A DNA stretch of 64,000 nt from Ferruginibacter sp050611725 (GTDB lineage Bacteria; Bacteroidota; Bacteroidia; Chitinophagales; Chitinophagaceae). The position numbers and the translations under genes were made by a program. Each line of letters begins with the position of its first letter. Position 1 is the first letter of the stretch. Below are positions 42,105-51,522 of the stretch, in pieces. The notes under the pieces were generated by a model. The model made no database searches. It was not told the DNA's origin and was given only the letters and a program-made list of their open reading frames with translations. The stretch is from positions 1,736,001-1,800,000 of the forward strand of contig NZ_JBODJB010000001.1 in assembly GCF_050611725.1 (NCBI RefSeq), given 5' to 3'.

Positions 42105-43364
42105 ATGAAAAAAATAGTATTGCTTATCAGCATTGTATGGGCGGGAACAGCACACGCTCAAAAATTAGACGATATCAGAGAGGCGTTGGGAAAAAAAGAG
42201 ATAGATTACGCAGGCGCTAAGGAAATGGTTGATAAATATTTAGCAAACCCTAAAAATGCAGCTAAATCAGACGGGTGGTATTACAAAGGCTATATATATA
42301 ACGGATTGAGCAAAGGGGAGGCTACAAAAGGGCTTTGTGCAGATTGTAGAATGGAGGCTTTGGAAGCATTCAAAAAATATCAGGAGTTAGATCCGAAAAA
42401 TATTTTGCTGAAACTGGAATTCAATGGTTCGTTGTTTGATCTTTATAATGGATATTTTGATCTTGGTGCAAAAGCTTATGGAGAAAGAAATTATAAAGAT
42501 GCATTTCTGAATTTTAAAAATGCTTTAATAGTAGAAGACTATATACGCAGCAAAGACCTCGATTATCAGGGTACAAAGTTTCCTGCATTGGATACTTCGT
42601 TGGTACAAAACACCGCTATTGCTGCAAGGTTGGATAAAAATGATGATGGTGCTATTCCTTATTGTAAGTTGATCACCGATGCTGAGGTTGCAGGTAAAGA
42701 GTATCTAGATATTTACGAATTTGTTGCAGAGTATTACAAAAATAAAAAAGACGCAACAAATTTTGCCGCTGCTTTGGCTAAAGGCAGAAAAGTATTTCCC
42801 GACGAAGCATACTGGACTGCAATAGAAATGGAATCGGTAGGAGAAAATTCAACTAAAGAAGAGTTGTTTGTGAAATACGATGAGTTGATTCAGAAGAATC
42901 CGACCGACTATACATTAGTTTATAATTATGGTGTAGAGTTGTACAATTTTATTTATATCACTCATAAAGACAATCCTGCAAATAAAGCGTACAAGGCTAA
43001 GTTAACCGAAACGTTTAAGAAAGCAATAGCTCTTAAATCAACTCCCGAAACTAATTTATTAATGGCCAAACATCTTTACTACCAATCAGATGACCTGGCA
43101 GATGAAGCGAAACTGATCAAAGGCACTAAGCCGGAAGATGTAAAAAAACGTAAGGCGTTAAACGATGAAGCAACTGCAAGCAGAACTGAATGTATTGCTT
43201 ATTGCGAAGCAGCAAATAAATATTACGCAGGCCTTTCTACTTTGCAGTCAAAACAAAAAACAGACTACAAAAGTTCTTTGGTGATGCTTCAAAATATTTA
43301 TCAGTTAAAAAATGATAAAGTAAAAGTTGAAGAACTTGAAAAAGTATTGGTAACGCTGGATTAG
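42105..43364 (+). CDS. exported TPR-type protein, 419 aa
   Basis: Signal peptide MKKIVLLISIVWAGTAHAQ, then an all-helical protein with repeat-like units: WYYKGYIYNGLSKGEATKGL, EAFKKYQELDPKN, YKDAFLNFKNALIVED, FKKAIALKSTPETNLLMAKHLYYQ and YCEAANKYYAGLSTLQSKQK. These resemble degenerate TPR repeats. Periplasmic location is likely; function is unknown. The HMG-CoA lyase gene begins 26 bases downstream. Confidence 0.8.
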   Translation: MKKIVLLISIVWAGTAHAQKLDDIREALGKKEIDYAGAKEMVDKYLANPKNAAKSDGWYYKGYIYNGLSKGEATKGLCADCRMEALEAFKKYQELDPKNILLKLEFNGSLFDLYNGYFDLGAKAYGERNYKDAFLNFKNALIVEDYIRSKDLDYQGTKFPALDTSLVQNTAIAARLDKNDDGAIPYCKLITDAEVAGKEYLDIYEFVAEYYKNKKDATNFAAALAKGRKVFPDEAYWTAIEMESVGENSTKEELFVKYDELIQKNPTDYTLVYNYGVELYNFIYITHKDNPANKAYKAKLTETFKKAIALKSTPETNLLMAKHLYYQSDDLADEAKLIKGTKPEDVKKRKALNDEATASRTECIAYCEAANKYYAGLSTLQSKQKTDYKSSLVMLQNIYQLKNDKVKVEELEKVLVTLD

Positions 43365-43390
43365 AGACCCATCTTTTGAATCTTGACAAA

Positions 43391-44272
43391 ATGAATTCAT
43401 CTGTAGAAAGCAGTCCTTTGTCTGCCATTCGTTTGGTAGAATGTCCTCGTGACGCCATGCAGGGATGGAAGACATTTATTCCAACGCCCAAAAAAATAGA
43501 ATACATCAATGCTTTATTAAAAGTAGGTTTTGATACAATAGATTTTGGAAGTTTTGTATCTCCGAAAGCTATTCCGCAAATGGCCGATACGAAAGATGTG
43601 ATCGGTAAATTGCAATTGACAAACAGCAAATCAAAACTATTAGCCATTGTAGCAAATGAACGAGGCGCTGAAGAAGCTGTTGTCTATGATGAGATCAGCT
43701 ATGTTGGTTTTCCTTTTTCAATTTCAGAAACATTTCAAAAGAGAAATACAAATTCTACCATCATTGAATCTTTAGGCAGGGTAGAAGCGATACAGGATCT
43801 TTGCATAAAAAATAAAAAGGAGCTGGTTGTATATTTATCAATGGGTTTTGGAAACCCTTATGGCGATATATACAATGAGGATATTGTAATGCAATGGACG
43901 GAGAAAATAATAGCGATGGGTATTGGTATTGTATCGATTGCAGATACAGTAGGTATTGCAACTTCAACACAGGTTTATTCTTTACTTTCAAAATTGGCCC
44001 CAAATTTTTCAAATACACAAATAGGAGTGCATTTACACTCCACTAATTTAAATTGGAAAGCCAAGGTTGACGCTGCTGTACAGGCAGGTTGTAAACGTTT
44101 CGACGGTGCATTGAAAGGTATAGGAGGTTGTCCGATGGCAAATGATGAACTGGTAGGTAATATGGATACAGAATTGATGGTGCCTTATTTTAAAGAAAAG
44201 AATTTATTAAATGGGTTAGACATGAATGCTTTGAAAGAAAGCAGTAATCTTGCATCTCAAATATTTGTGTAA
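43391..44272 (+). CDS. hydroxymethylglutaryl-CoA lyase-type enzyme
   Basis: A DRE-TIM metallolyase of about 293 aa. It begins LVECPRDAMQGWKTFIPT, matching the Arg-Asp entry motif (normally GPRDGLQ), has DFGSFVSPKAIPQMAD, DTVGIAT, IGVHLHSTNLNW (metal-binding HxH) and ends with GIGGCPMANDELVGNMDTE, whose Cys is the HMG-CoA lyase catalytic residue. It probably cleaves HMG-CoA to acetyl-CoA and acetoacetate in leucine breakdown. A TTG upstream extends the frame 15 bases, but ATG at 43391 is preferred. The GSCFA gene follows after 8 bases. Confidence 0.9.
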   Translation: MNSSVESSPLSAIRLVECPRDAMQGWKTFIPTPKKIEYINALLKVGFDTIDFGSFVSPKAIPQMADTKDVIGKLQLTNSKSKLLAIVANERGAEEAVVYDEISYVGFPFSISETFQKRNTNSTIIESLGRVEAIQDLCIKNKKELVVYLSMGFGNPYGDIYNEDIVMQWTEKIIAMGIGIVSIADTVGIATSTQVYSLLSKLAPNFSNTQIGVHLHSTNLNWKAKVDAAVQAGCKRFDGALKGIGGCPMANDELVGNMDTELMVPYFKEKNLLNGLDMNALKESSNLASQIFV

Positions 44273-44280
44273 ACAAAATC

Positions 44281-45252
44281 ATGAATTTTCATTTAGAGTT
44301 TACTCCCAAGCCTTTCGATAAGAAGATCGTACATCAGGATAATTTATTGCTGATCGGATCCTGTTTTACCGAAAACATCGGCACTAAATTAAAGCAGCAT
44401 AAGTTTTCCGTGCTTGAAAATGCCAACGGCATATTATTTAATCCGATCAGTATTGCTAAATCAATTTCATCATATATCAAGAATAAAAAATATACTGAGT
44501 CAGATCTTTTTTACGCCAATGAATGCTGGAACAGTTGGGAACATCATAGTCGTTTCTCTCATCCCGAAAAAGCTGTTTGTTTAGAGATGATCAATCAGTC
44601 GCAGCAGGCTGCACATGATTTTTTGAAAACGGCAGACTGGGTACTGATCACCGTCGGTTCTGCATTTGTATATGAACTTGAAAGTAAAGATGTTGTTGCC
44701 AATTGTCACAAAATACCAACCGATAAATTCAATAAAAAATTGTTGAGTGTTGATGAAGTACATACGGTACTGAATACAATTGTTAAAGAAATGATCACCT
44801 TTAATCCAAATGTAAAAGTGATTTTCACCATCAGTCCGGTAAGGCATTTAAGAGATGGGTTTATTGAAAACAATAGAAGTAAATCGACATTGATACAAGC
44901 CGTACACCGATTGGTTGATGTAAGTGAAAATATATTTTATTTTCCTGCTTATGAGTTAGTGATCGATGATCTTAGAGACTATCGTTTTTATGCAGAAGAT
45001 ATGGTGCATCCGAATTATGCGGCTACGAATTATGTGTGGGATAAATTTGTTGCAACCTCTATCACTACAACTGCACAGCAATTAATGCAAGAGATAAATA
45101 TCATTAATGCCGCAAAAAGCCACAAACCATTTAACCCAACATCTGAACAGCATAAAAAATTTCTGCAAAAAAATTTGGGGCTTGTAAAAAAACTACAATC
45201 AGAACATGCACATATAAATTTCGACGATGAAATAAACTATTTCACTTCGTAA
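44281..45252 (+). CDS. GSCFA domain protein
   Basis: 323 aa. The family signature GSCFTENIG is at residues 27-35 and the domain covers most of the protein (YANECWNSWEHHSRFSHP, VRHLRDGFIENNRSK, DLRDYRFYAEDMVHPN). The fold is SGNH/GDSL hydrolase-like, with Ser in GSCF and Asp-x-x-His in DMVHPN as probable catalytic residues. Substrate unknown. No signal peptide. It is probably co-transcribed with the HMG-CoA lyase gene. Confidence 0.92.
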   Translation: MNFHLEFTPKPFDKKIVHQDNLLLIGSCFTENIGTKLKQHKFSVLENANGILFNPISIAKSISSYIKNKKYTESDLFYANECWNSWEHHSRFSHPEKAVCLEMINQSQQAAHDFLKTADWVLITVGSAFVYELESKDVVANCHKIPTDKFNKKLLSVDEVHTVLNTIVKEMITFNPNVKVIFTISPVRHLRDGFIENNRSKSTLIQAVHRLVDVSENIFYFPAYELVIDDLRDYRFYAEDMVHPNYAATNYVWDKFVATSITTTAQQLMQEINIINAAKSHKPFNPTSEQHKKFLQKNLGLVKKLQSEHAHINFDDEINYFTS

Positions 45253-45295
45253 ATGCTGACCCTATCTTCAATCAACACATCGGCATATCGACCCA

Positions 45296-45907
45296 TCAAT
45301 GTATCCTATCACCCCTCACTTCAGCACTCTTCATAATTTCTTTTTCGTAAGTAAGCCATTCTTTCCAACGTTTTCTCACCTTCGTTTTGTCGATATAGGT
45401 TTCCGCCAACTCTATGAATAAAGTATAATGACCGGCTTCGCTTTCCATGAATTTTCTGTAAAAATTTCTCATGTACAGGTCATCCAGTCCTTCGCTTAAT
45501 CTTTTAAAACGTTCGCAGCTACGGGCTTCTATCAATGCCATCATCAATAAATGATCTAACATGCGTTCATCAGGGCCGCCGCCCTTTTTAATAAATTCTA
45601 TGAGTTTGTTTACGTATATGTCTTTTCGTTGTTTGCCAAGTTTCAATTTCCGTTTTTCCAATTCTGCCAATACCATTCTGAAATGCCCCCATTCCTCCGT
45701 TACAATCGGGCTCAATTCTTTTACCAGTTTTGTTTTGTCTGAATATCGCTGAATCAAAGTGATACAAGTTGTAGCCGCTTTTTGCTCACAATATGCATGA
45801 TCGGTTAAGATCTCTTCGAGTTGCATTTCTGCAAGATTTACCCAACGTGGATCACTTGGTAACTGCAATCCGAGAATATTTTTTACATCAATACTTTCAT
45901 TATTCAT
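45296..45907 (-). CDS. miaE: tRNA-(ms2io6A)-hydroxylase, MiaE
   Basis: A di-iron hydroxylase acting on the side chain of the ms2i6A37 base that MiaB makes. About 203 aa. Iron ligands are expected in the helices carrying EEILTDHAYCEQKAA, IVTEEWGHFRMVLAE, ALIEARSCERFK and FMESEAGHYTLFIE, which contain the E/ExxH pattern twice. The longest frame starts with TTG at 45970; ATG at 45907 (MNNESIDV) is preferred, with a CAAAAATA -7-like box at 45912-45919. miaB is 5.4 kb away on the same strand. Confidence 0.93.
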   Translation of the reverse strand: MNNESIDVKNILGLQLPSDPRWVNLAEMQLEEILTDHAYCEQKAATTCITLIQRYSDKTKLVKELSPIVTEEWGHFRMVLAELEKRKLKLGKQRKDIYVNKLIEFIKKGGGPDERMLDHLLMMALIEARSCERFKRLSEGLDDLYMRNFYRKFMESEAGHYTLFIELAETYIDKTKVRKRWKEWLTYEKEIMKSAEVRGDRIH

Positions 45908-45978
45908 GGTGCAAAAATAAATAATACAATTTGGTTTGATGATGGCAGTTTTTCTTAATTTACAGAACAATTCATATT

Positions 45979-48423
45979 ATGAAAATCTTGCCGTTCATTA
46001 TTTCAACAGTTATTACTTCGGGCTTAGTAGTTGTGCTCAACTCAACGATGGTGCTGCCTGCTGCCTTGGGTAAATTATTGAGCCCACAGCACGGTATCTG
46101 GCAAAATGCAGAAAGTGCACATGAAGATTTTGCAGCAGATCTTAAATTTCCACAATTAAAGGGAAAGGCAGAAGTGTATTTTGATGATCAATTAATTCCC
46201 CATGTTTTTGCTGAAAATGACGAAGATCTTTCATTCATACAAGGCTACCTGCATGCAAAGTTCAGGTTGTTTCAAATGGATCTGCAAACAAAAGCAGCAG
46301 AGGGTAGGGCAAGCGAAATTGCCGGATCCAAAGCCATCAATTATGATAAAGAGCAACGCAGACTTGGTATGCGATATGCGGCGGAGAACTCTCTGATTGA
46401 AATGGAAAAGGATCCTGAGTCAAAATCTTTGTACGATGCTTATACAAACGGCATCAATGCATACATCTCAACACTTACAGAAGCCAATACACCAATTGAG
46501 TATAAGATACTGGATATGCAGCCGGAAAAATGGAGTAATATCCGCACTGCTTTATTGTTGAAGATGATGGCTAAAATGTTGAGCAGCGGAACTGAGAATG
46601 ATCTTGAAAAAACAAATGCAAAAAGTATTTTATTGCCGGACGATTTGAAGGCGCTGTATCCTGAAGTATCCGATTCAACGGAGCCGATGATTCCGAAAGG
46701 TACTGTTTTTGAAAAACCTGGTATCATTCCTGTAAAGCCGACCAACGCAGATTCGTTGTATTTTGGTAATACAAGTTCTATTGCTGCTAAGGAAATTTCA
46801 AAACCGGATGTAAATAATGGCAGTAATAACTGGGCCGTTGCAGGAAGCAAAACTAAAAGTGGATCGCCGATCTTATGTAATGATCCACATTTGGAGTTAT
46901 CCTTACCTTCTATTTGGTACGAAATGCAATTATCGACACCTGGTTTCAATGCGTATGGCGCTACATTACCCGGTAGTCCTTTTGTTATTATCGGGTTTAA
47001 CGATAGTATAGCATGGGGCGTAACGAATGCACAAAGAGATGTTAAAGATTATTACGAGATCAAATTCAAAGACAAAACAAAAAAAGAATATTGGTTCGAT
47101 AGCCAGTGGGTAGCTACAAAGATCAGGTACGAAGAAATTAAAGTTCGTGGAGGCAATACCGTTATAGACACAGTAGCATACACGGCTTTTGGCCCCGTAA
47201 TGTTTGATGAAAGTTTTAGTAATTCTAACAGTAATAAGCGAAATCTGGCTGTTCGGTGGATGGCTCACGAAGGAAGCAATGAAGGCAAGACGCTTTATCT
47301 GTTGAACAGAGCACATAATTATATCGATTATGAAAATGCAATAAAATTTTTCGAGTGCCCCGGGCAGAATTTTATTTTTAGCAGCAAGTCGGGAGATATT
47401 GCCCTGTGGCAGCAAGGTAAGTTTCCGGCAAGATGGGAAGGGCAGGGTATATATATAATGCCGGGAGAAGATAGTAGTTATATGTGGCAGGGGTACATTC
47501 CGCAAATAGAAAATCCGCATGCGTTGAATCCGGAGAGAGGCTTTCTTACTAGTGCCAATCAGCGACCTGTAGATTCTACGTATCCTTATTTTATCCCGGG
47601 GCAATGGCTGATACCAAGATCAATTGCCATTACTCATTTTCTGAGTGATACAACAAAACGTTTTTCGCCTGATGATATGATGAAGCTACAGAACAATTAT
47701 TTTAATGTTACTGCCGAAGATGTTTTACCCATCTTGTTTAAGTATGTTAAGGAAGAAATGCTGACTGTTCAGGAGAAAAAATATTTATCAGAATTAAAAC
47801 AGTGGGATCTGATGGCATCTGCTAACAGCAAGGGACAAACAATATATGAAAGATGGTGGGAAACGCTTCAGCATAGTATATGGGATGATGAATTAGGTAA
47901 AACAAAAAGTGAAACGCCTTTCCCAATAGAGCAGACTACTTTGGAATTGCTGAAAAAGGATTCAGCAGTAAAATATATTGACAATGTAAACACAGTTCCT
48001 GCAGAAACTTTATTTGATCAGGTAACAGCTGCTCTCAAGGAAGCATCTATTGGTTTGGTTAAGGATGAAGCAGCCGGCGGAATTGAATGGATGAAAATTA
48101 ATAAGCCGGCTATTTATCATTTACTTAAGGCAAACTTATTGCCATTTGCAAGAGAGCATTTAAGTGTAGGAGGCTATGGTAATATCATCAATGCTACTTA
48201 TGGCAGCCATGGTCCAAGTTGGAGAATGGTGGTAAGTCTTACTCCTCAAACAGAGGCCTATGGTGTATATCCCGGTGGACAAAGTGGTAATCCGGGTAGT
48301 AAATTTTATGATAACTTTGTTGATCAATGGGCAGCAGGGAAATATCATCCGCTTTGGATGATGACAAAAAATGAAGTGAGTGATACACGTGTAAAATGGA
48401 AAATGGTTTTTTCAAAAAGTTGA
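45979..48423 (+). CDS. penicillin acylase family N-terminal nucleophile hydrolase
   Basis: 814 aa precursor of the penicillin amidase family. An N-terminal hydrophobic segment (FIISTVITSGLVVVLNS) exports it. The alpha-chain region has GYLHAKFRLFQMDLQTKAAEGR; autocleavage exposes Ser282 in NNGSNNWAVAGSKT, followed by LCNDPHLELSLPSIWYEM. The C-terminal part has ASGGYGNIINATYG-like SVGGYGNIINATYGSHGP and YPGGQSGNPGS. Such enzymes hydrolyse amide side chains, including acyl homoserine lactones and beta-lactams; the true substrate is not predictable. It is followed by a small membrane protein gene. Confidence 0.93.
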   Translation: MKILPFIISTVITSGLVVVLNSTMVLPAALGKLLSPQHGIWQNAESAHEDFAADLKFPQLKGKAEVYFDDQLIPHVFAENDEDLSFIQGYLHAKFRLFQMDLQTKAAEGRASEIAGSKAINYDKEQRRLGMRYAAENSLIEMEKDPESKSLYDAYTNGINAYISTLTEANTPIEYKILDMQPEKWSNIRTALLLKMMAKMLSSGTENDLEKTNAKSILLPDDLKALYPEVSDSTEPMIPKGTVFEKPGIIPVKPTNADSLYFGNTSSIAAKEISKPDVNNGSNNWAVAGSKTKSGSPILCNDPHLELSLPSIWYEMQLSTPGFNAYGATLPGSPFVIIGFNDSIAWGVTNAQRDVKDYYEIKFKDKTKKEYWFDSQWVATKIRYEEIKVRGGNTVIDTVAYTAFGPVMFDESFSNSNSNKRNLAVRWMAHEGSNEGKTLYLLNRAHNYIDYENAIKFFECPGQNFIFSSKSGDIALWQQGKFPARWEGQGIYIMPGEDSSYMWQGYIPQIENPHALNPERGFLTSANQRPVDSTYPYFIPGQWLIPRSIAITHFLSDTTKRFSPDDMMKLQNNYFNVTAEDVLPILFKYVKEEMLTVQEKKYLSELKQWDLMASANSKGQTIYERWWETLQHSIWDDELGKTKSETPFPIEQTTLELLKKDSAVKYIDNVNTVPAETLFDQVTAALKEASIGLVKDEAAGGIEWMKINKPAIYHLLKANLLPFAREHLSVGGYGNIINATYGSHGPSWRMVVSLTPQTEAYGVYPGGQSGNPGSKFYDNFVDQWAAGKYHPLWMMTKNEVSDTRVKWKMVFSKS

Positions 48424-48456
48424 ATACGAAACGCATAAATCTATAAAACACCTTAC

Positions 48457-48801
48457 ATGAAATTCATTACCTCAATTCTGCTGATCGCTTTATTAAGCTT
48501 GGCGGCTTGCATGTACTTGCCCTGGTGGAGCATTGCCATTGTTGCTTTTATTGTTGCCGCTGCTATTCCTCAAAATCCTTACAAAGGATTTTTATCGGGA
48601 TTTATTGCTTTATTCTTTTTATGGGGAGTTATTGCCTATGTCATTAGTATTAACAATGATGATGTGTTAGCTCATAAAGTATCATTGCTGGTCTTAAAGG
48701 TAGATAGTCCAATGTTACTGATTACAGCTACAGCGTTGATTGGTGCAATGGTGGCAGGGTTTGCTGCTCTGGCAGGAAGTTATCTTCGGGAGAATAATTA
48801 G
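48457..48801 (+). CDS. small integral membrane protein, 114 aa
   Basis: Four hydrophobic helices: TSILLIALLSLAACMYLPWW, IAIVAFIVAAAIPQ, GFIALFFLWGVIAYVISI and LLITATALIGAMVAGFAALAG, with short loops. No family recognised. It begins 33 bases after the penicillin acylase gene and 51 bases before the DUF5686 gene, so the three may form one operon. Confidence 0.75.
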   Translation: MKFITSILLIALLSLAACMYLPWWSIAIVAFIVAAAIPQNPYKGFLSGFIALFFLWGVIAYVISINNDDVLAHKVSLLVLKVDSPMLLITATALIGAMVAGFAALAGSYLRENN

Positions 48802-48852
48802 TTTTTACCGCCGCTAACAAAATCGGGGGTAATTTCGTTGCAATATTTCTAT

Positions 48853-51399
48853 ATGCGTAATTTATTATTTTTAGTCTGTACTCTGTTTTCATTTGAAGTT
48901 TCTGCACAGAAAATTTTCGGAACTGTTTACAATGAGCAAGGCGATCTGTTGCCGTATTCATCCATTACTATAAAAGGCACTTCTATTGGGGCAAGTGCAA
49001 ACAATCGGGCAAAATTTGCCATCAATGTATCTCCCGGAAATTATACGGTTATATGCCAGCACATAGGTTATGCAGCTAAAGAGATAACAATGACCGTTGG
49101 TTCGGAAGACAAAGAAGCCTTTTTTATTTTGGCCGAACAAAGGTTGATGATGAAAGAAGTAGTGGTGCAATCCAATGCTGAAGATCCAGCTTATGAGATC
49201 ATTCGTCAGGCTATAAAAAAACAATCGTATTATCTTAAGCAGGTGAAAGCTTTTGAATGTGATCTTTATGCAAAAGATATGATCAAACTCCGGAGTTTTC
49301 CAAAAAAGATATTCGGACAAAAAGTAGAAGCAGATGACAGAGAAGAGATGATGCTGGATACAATGGGACAAGGAATTATTTACTTGTCGGAGTCGATTGC
49401 TAAAGTAGCCATTGCACAACCCGATAAATTTAAGATGGAAGTGCAAAGTAGTAGAGTGAGTGGCAGTAATAGTTTTGGGTTTACGTTCCCTACTTTTATA
49501 AGTTTATACAATAATAATGTAACCATATTCTCTGAAAAGCTTAACCCAAGGGGCTTTGTGTCGCCAATAGCAGATGGTGCCATTGGGTTCTATAAGTTTA
49601 AGTATTTAGGAAGTTTTTTTGAAAATGGGAAGGAAATACATACCATACGTATTACCCCCCGCCGTAATTATGAACCGCTTTTTTCAGGGATCATCAATAT
49701 TACAGAAGGAGATTGGAGAATACATAGTCTCGATCTTACACTTACCAAAAAAGCTCAGTTGGAAATAATTGATACACTTCAGATCACTCAGTTCCATGTA
49801 CCTGTGGGTGAAGATATTTGGCGAGTGAAAAATCAACTCTTGCATTTTAATTTTAACCAGCTTGGTATTAATGCGGTAGGAAATTTTGTGAATGTTTATT
49901 CAGACTATAAACTCAATCCGAAATTTGCAAAAGGTTTTTTTGATAAAGTAGTCATCAAATATGATACAGGTGTCAGCAATAAGCCAAAGCTATATTGGGA
50001 CAGCATTCGCCCCGTTCCGTTGGAGAAAGAAGAAGTTAAAGACTATCAAGTTAAAGACAGTTTATTTGAAGCCAGAAAAGACACAGGCTGGAGCAAAGCA
50101 ACAATGGATTCATTGAGAAAAAAACAAGGCCAGCTAAAACCGTTGAAAGTTTTCTGGAGTGGTATTAACCGGACGCATTATGGCAAGAATAACAATTTTG
50201 AATGGGGTATCAGTCCGTTAATAAAAAAACTACAGTATAATCCTGCGGAAGGAGTGGTGTTACTGGCGGAAGGGTATTACAGAAAATATTTTAAACGATC
50301 GTCTACCAATCTATTAATAGAGCCTTCTATAAGGTATGGCTTCAGTAATACGCATCTGAATGCACATGTTGATGTATCGCTCCGTACAAGGGAGTTTGAT
50401 GAGGGGGCACTCAAAAGGCATACATGGAATTTTTCCGGAGGAAAAAGAGTGATCCAATTTAATAAAGAAAGTCCGATCACGCCTTTAGTGAATTCAATCA
50501 GCACTTTATTTTATGGCGACAATTTCATGAAAACGTACGAAAATTGGTTTGGCGAAATAAAGTATAGTAAGCGGTATGAAAGTGGCTTACGGTTTAGTAT
50601 AAACGCTTTGTTCGAAGATAGGATTCCTTTGAATAACACAACCGTTTTTACGGTTTTTAAGAACGATAAAGTAAATATCACACCGAATTATCCATACGAA
50701 AAAATAGCAGCACAATTTAACAGGCATCAGGCTTTCGTACTTGGGGTAGATATCAGCATTAAGCCCGGGCAAAAATACATTCAATACCCCAATAGTAAAC
50801 AATCGCTGGGCTCAAAATATCCAAGACTTAGCCTGAGTTATATAAAAGGTATCAAGGGGCTCATCGGTAGCGACACTGATTATGACAAGTGGAAGTTTAC
50901 CGTAAATGACGACAAAAATTTTAAACTGGCAGGTCTTTTAAAATATAAATTATCGATCGGAGGTTTTTTAAATAAACGGTCTGTTTATATACAGGATTAT
51001 CAACATTTTAATGGCAATCGAAGTTTTGCCGCAAGCGAATATGTCAATAGTTTTCAACTGGCTCCGTATTATGCAAACAGTACCACGGCCAGTCTCTATA
51101 CGATAGCACACGTAGAGCATCATTTCAATGGCTTGCTTACAAATAAAATTCCGTTGTTCAACAGGTTGAACTGGAATATGGTAGGAGGTAGCAATGCATT
51201 TTTCATAGATAAGGGAAATAATTATGTTGAATTATTTGTAGGGCTTGAAAATATTCTGAAAATTTTCAGAATAGATTTTGTTGCAGCTTTTGCGAATGGG
51301 AAAAAAGGGGCTACGGGTTTGAGGCTCGGTTTTGGAGGATTAATAGGTGGTAGTGTAGCTGTAAAGGATAATTCAAATGGTATTTCTATTGGGTTTTAA
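48853..51399 (+). CDS. DUF5686 outer membrane protein with carboxypeptidase-like N-domain
   Basis: About 848 aa. Signal peptide MRNLLFLVCTLFSFEVSAQ, then a CarboxypepD_reg-like beta sandwich (about 20-100; GTVYNEQGDLLPYSSITIKG), and a large DUF5686 part. The C-terminal third has alternating amphipathic strands (RKYFKRSSTNLLIEPSIRYGF, YESGLRFSINALFEDRIPL) ending GISIGF, which fits an outer membrane beta-barrel related to TonB-receptor-like proteins but without a plug. Function unknown. ATG at 48853 preferred over the TTG at 48838. Confidence 0.88.
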   Translation: MRNLLFLVCTLFSFEVSAQKIFGTVYNEQGDLLPYSSITIKGTSIGASANNRAKFAINVSPGNYTVICQHIGYAAKEITMTVGSEDKEAFFILAEQRLMMKEVVVQSNAEDPAYEIIRQAIKKQSYYLKQVKAFECDLYAKDMIKLRSFPKKIFGQKVEADDREEMMLDTMGQGIIYLSESIAKVAIAQPDKFKMEVQSSRVSGSNSFGFTFPTFISLYNNNVTIFSEKLNPRGFVSPIADGAIGFYKFKYLGSFFENGKEIHTIRITPRRNYEPLFSGIINITEGDWRIHSLDLTLTKKAQLEIIDTLQITQFHVPVGEDIWRVKNQLLHFNFNQLGINAVGNFVNVYSDYKLNPKFAKGFFDKVVIKYDTGVSNKPKLYWDSIRPVPLEKEEVKDYQVKDSLFEARKDTGWSKATMDSLRKKQGQLKPLKVFWSGINRTHYGKNNNFEWGISPLIKKLQYNPAEGVVLLAEGYYRKYFKRSSTNLLIEPSIRYGFSNTHLNAHVDVSLRTREFDEGALKRHTWNFSGGKRVIQFNKESPITPLVNSISTLFYGDNFMKTYENWFGEIKYSKRYESGLRFSINALFEDRIPLNNTTVFTVFKNDKVNITPNYPYEKIAAQFNRHQAFVLGVDISIKPGQKYIQYPNSKQSLGSKYPRLSLSYIKGIKGLIGSDTDYDKWKFTVNDDKNFKLAGLLKYKLSIGGFLNKRSVYIQDYQHFNGNRSFAASEYVNSFQLAPYYANSTTASLYTIAHVEHHFNGLLTNKIPLFNRLNWNMVGGSNAFFIDKGNNYVELFVGLENILKIFRIDFVAAFANGKKGATGLRLGFGGLIGGSVAVKDNSNGISIGF

Positions 51400-51422
51400 C
51401 TTTCATAAAATTCTTATCTTTG
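51389..51422 (+). promoter_or_regulatory. promoter of trhO
   Basis: TTG at 51389-51391 (inside the last codons of the upstream gene), a 23-base spacer, and TATCTTTG at 51415-51422 (exact TAnnTTTG). The leader would be about 95 nt. Confidence 0.5.
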
Positions 51423-51461
51423 CATTTCAATTTGGTTTGCCCTGCAAGCATCCAATCCATG

Positions 51462-51508
51462 CCCTGAGCAAAAGCGAAGGGTCTAAAGGTTTCACACCTA
51501 AGGTGTGA
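51462..51508 (+). promoter_or_regulatory. structured leader of trhO with a perfect palindrome
   Basis: Two motifs: an imperfect hairpin CCCTGAGC-AAAA-GCGAAGGG (51462-51481) and a perfect palindrome TCACACCTAAGGTGTGA (51492-51508) ending 14 bases before the ATG. The palindrome could be an operator or an RNA hairpin over the ribosome entry region. Confidence 0.5.
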
Positions 51509-51522
51509 TCAAATTAAATTTT

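Noticed and set aside
45296..45907. Generic ferritin-like protein instead of MiaE
   Set aside because: The order and spacing of the two ExxH-containing helices and the presence of miaB in the same genome favour MiaE.
46966..47604. 212-aa open frame on the minus strand inside the penicillin acylase gene
   Set aside because: Opposite to a gene with all its family motifs intact; the translation has no plausible protein character.
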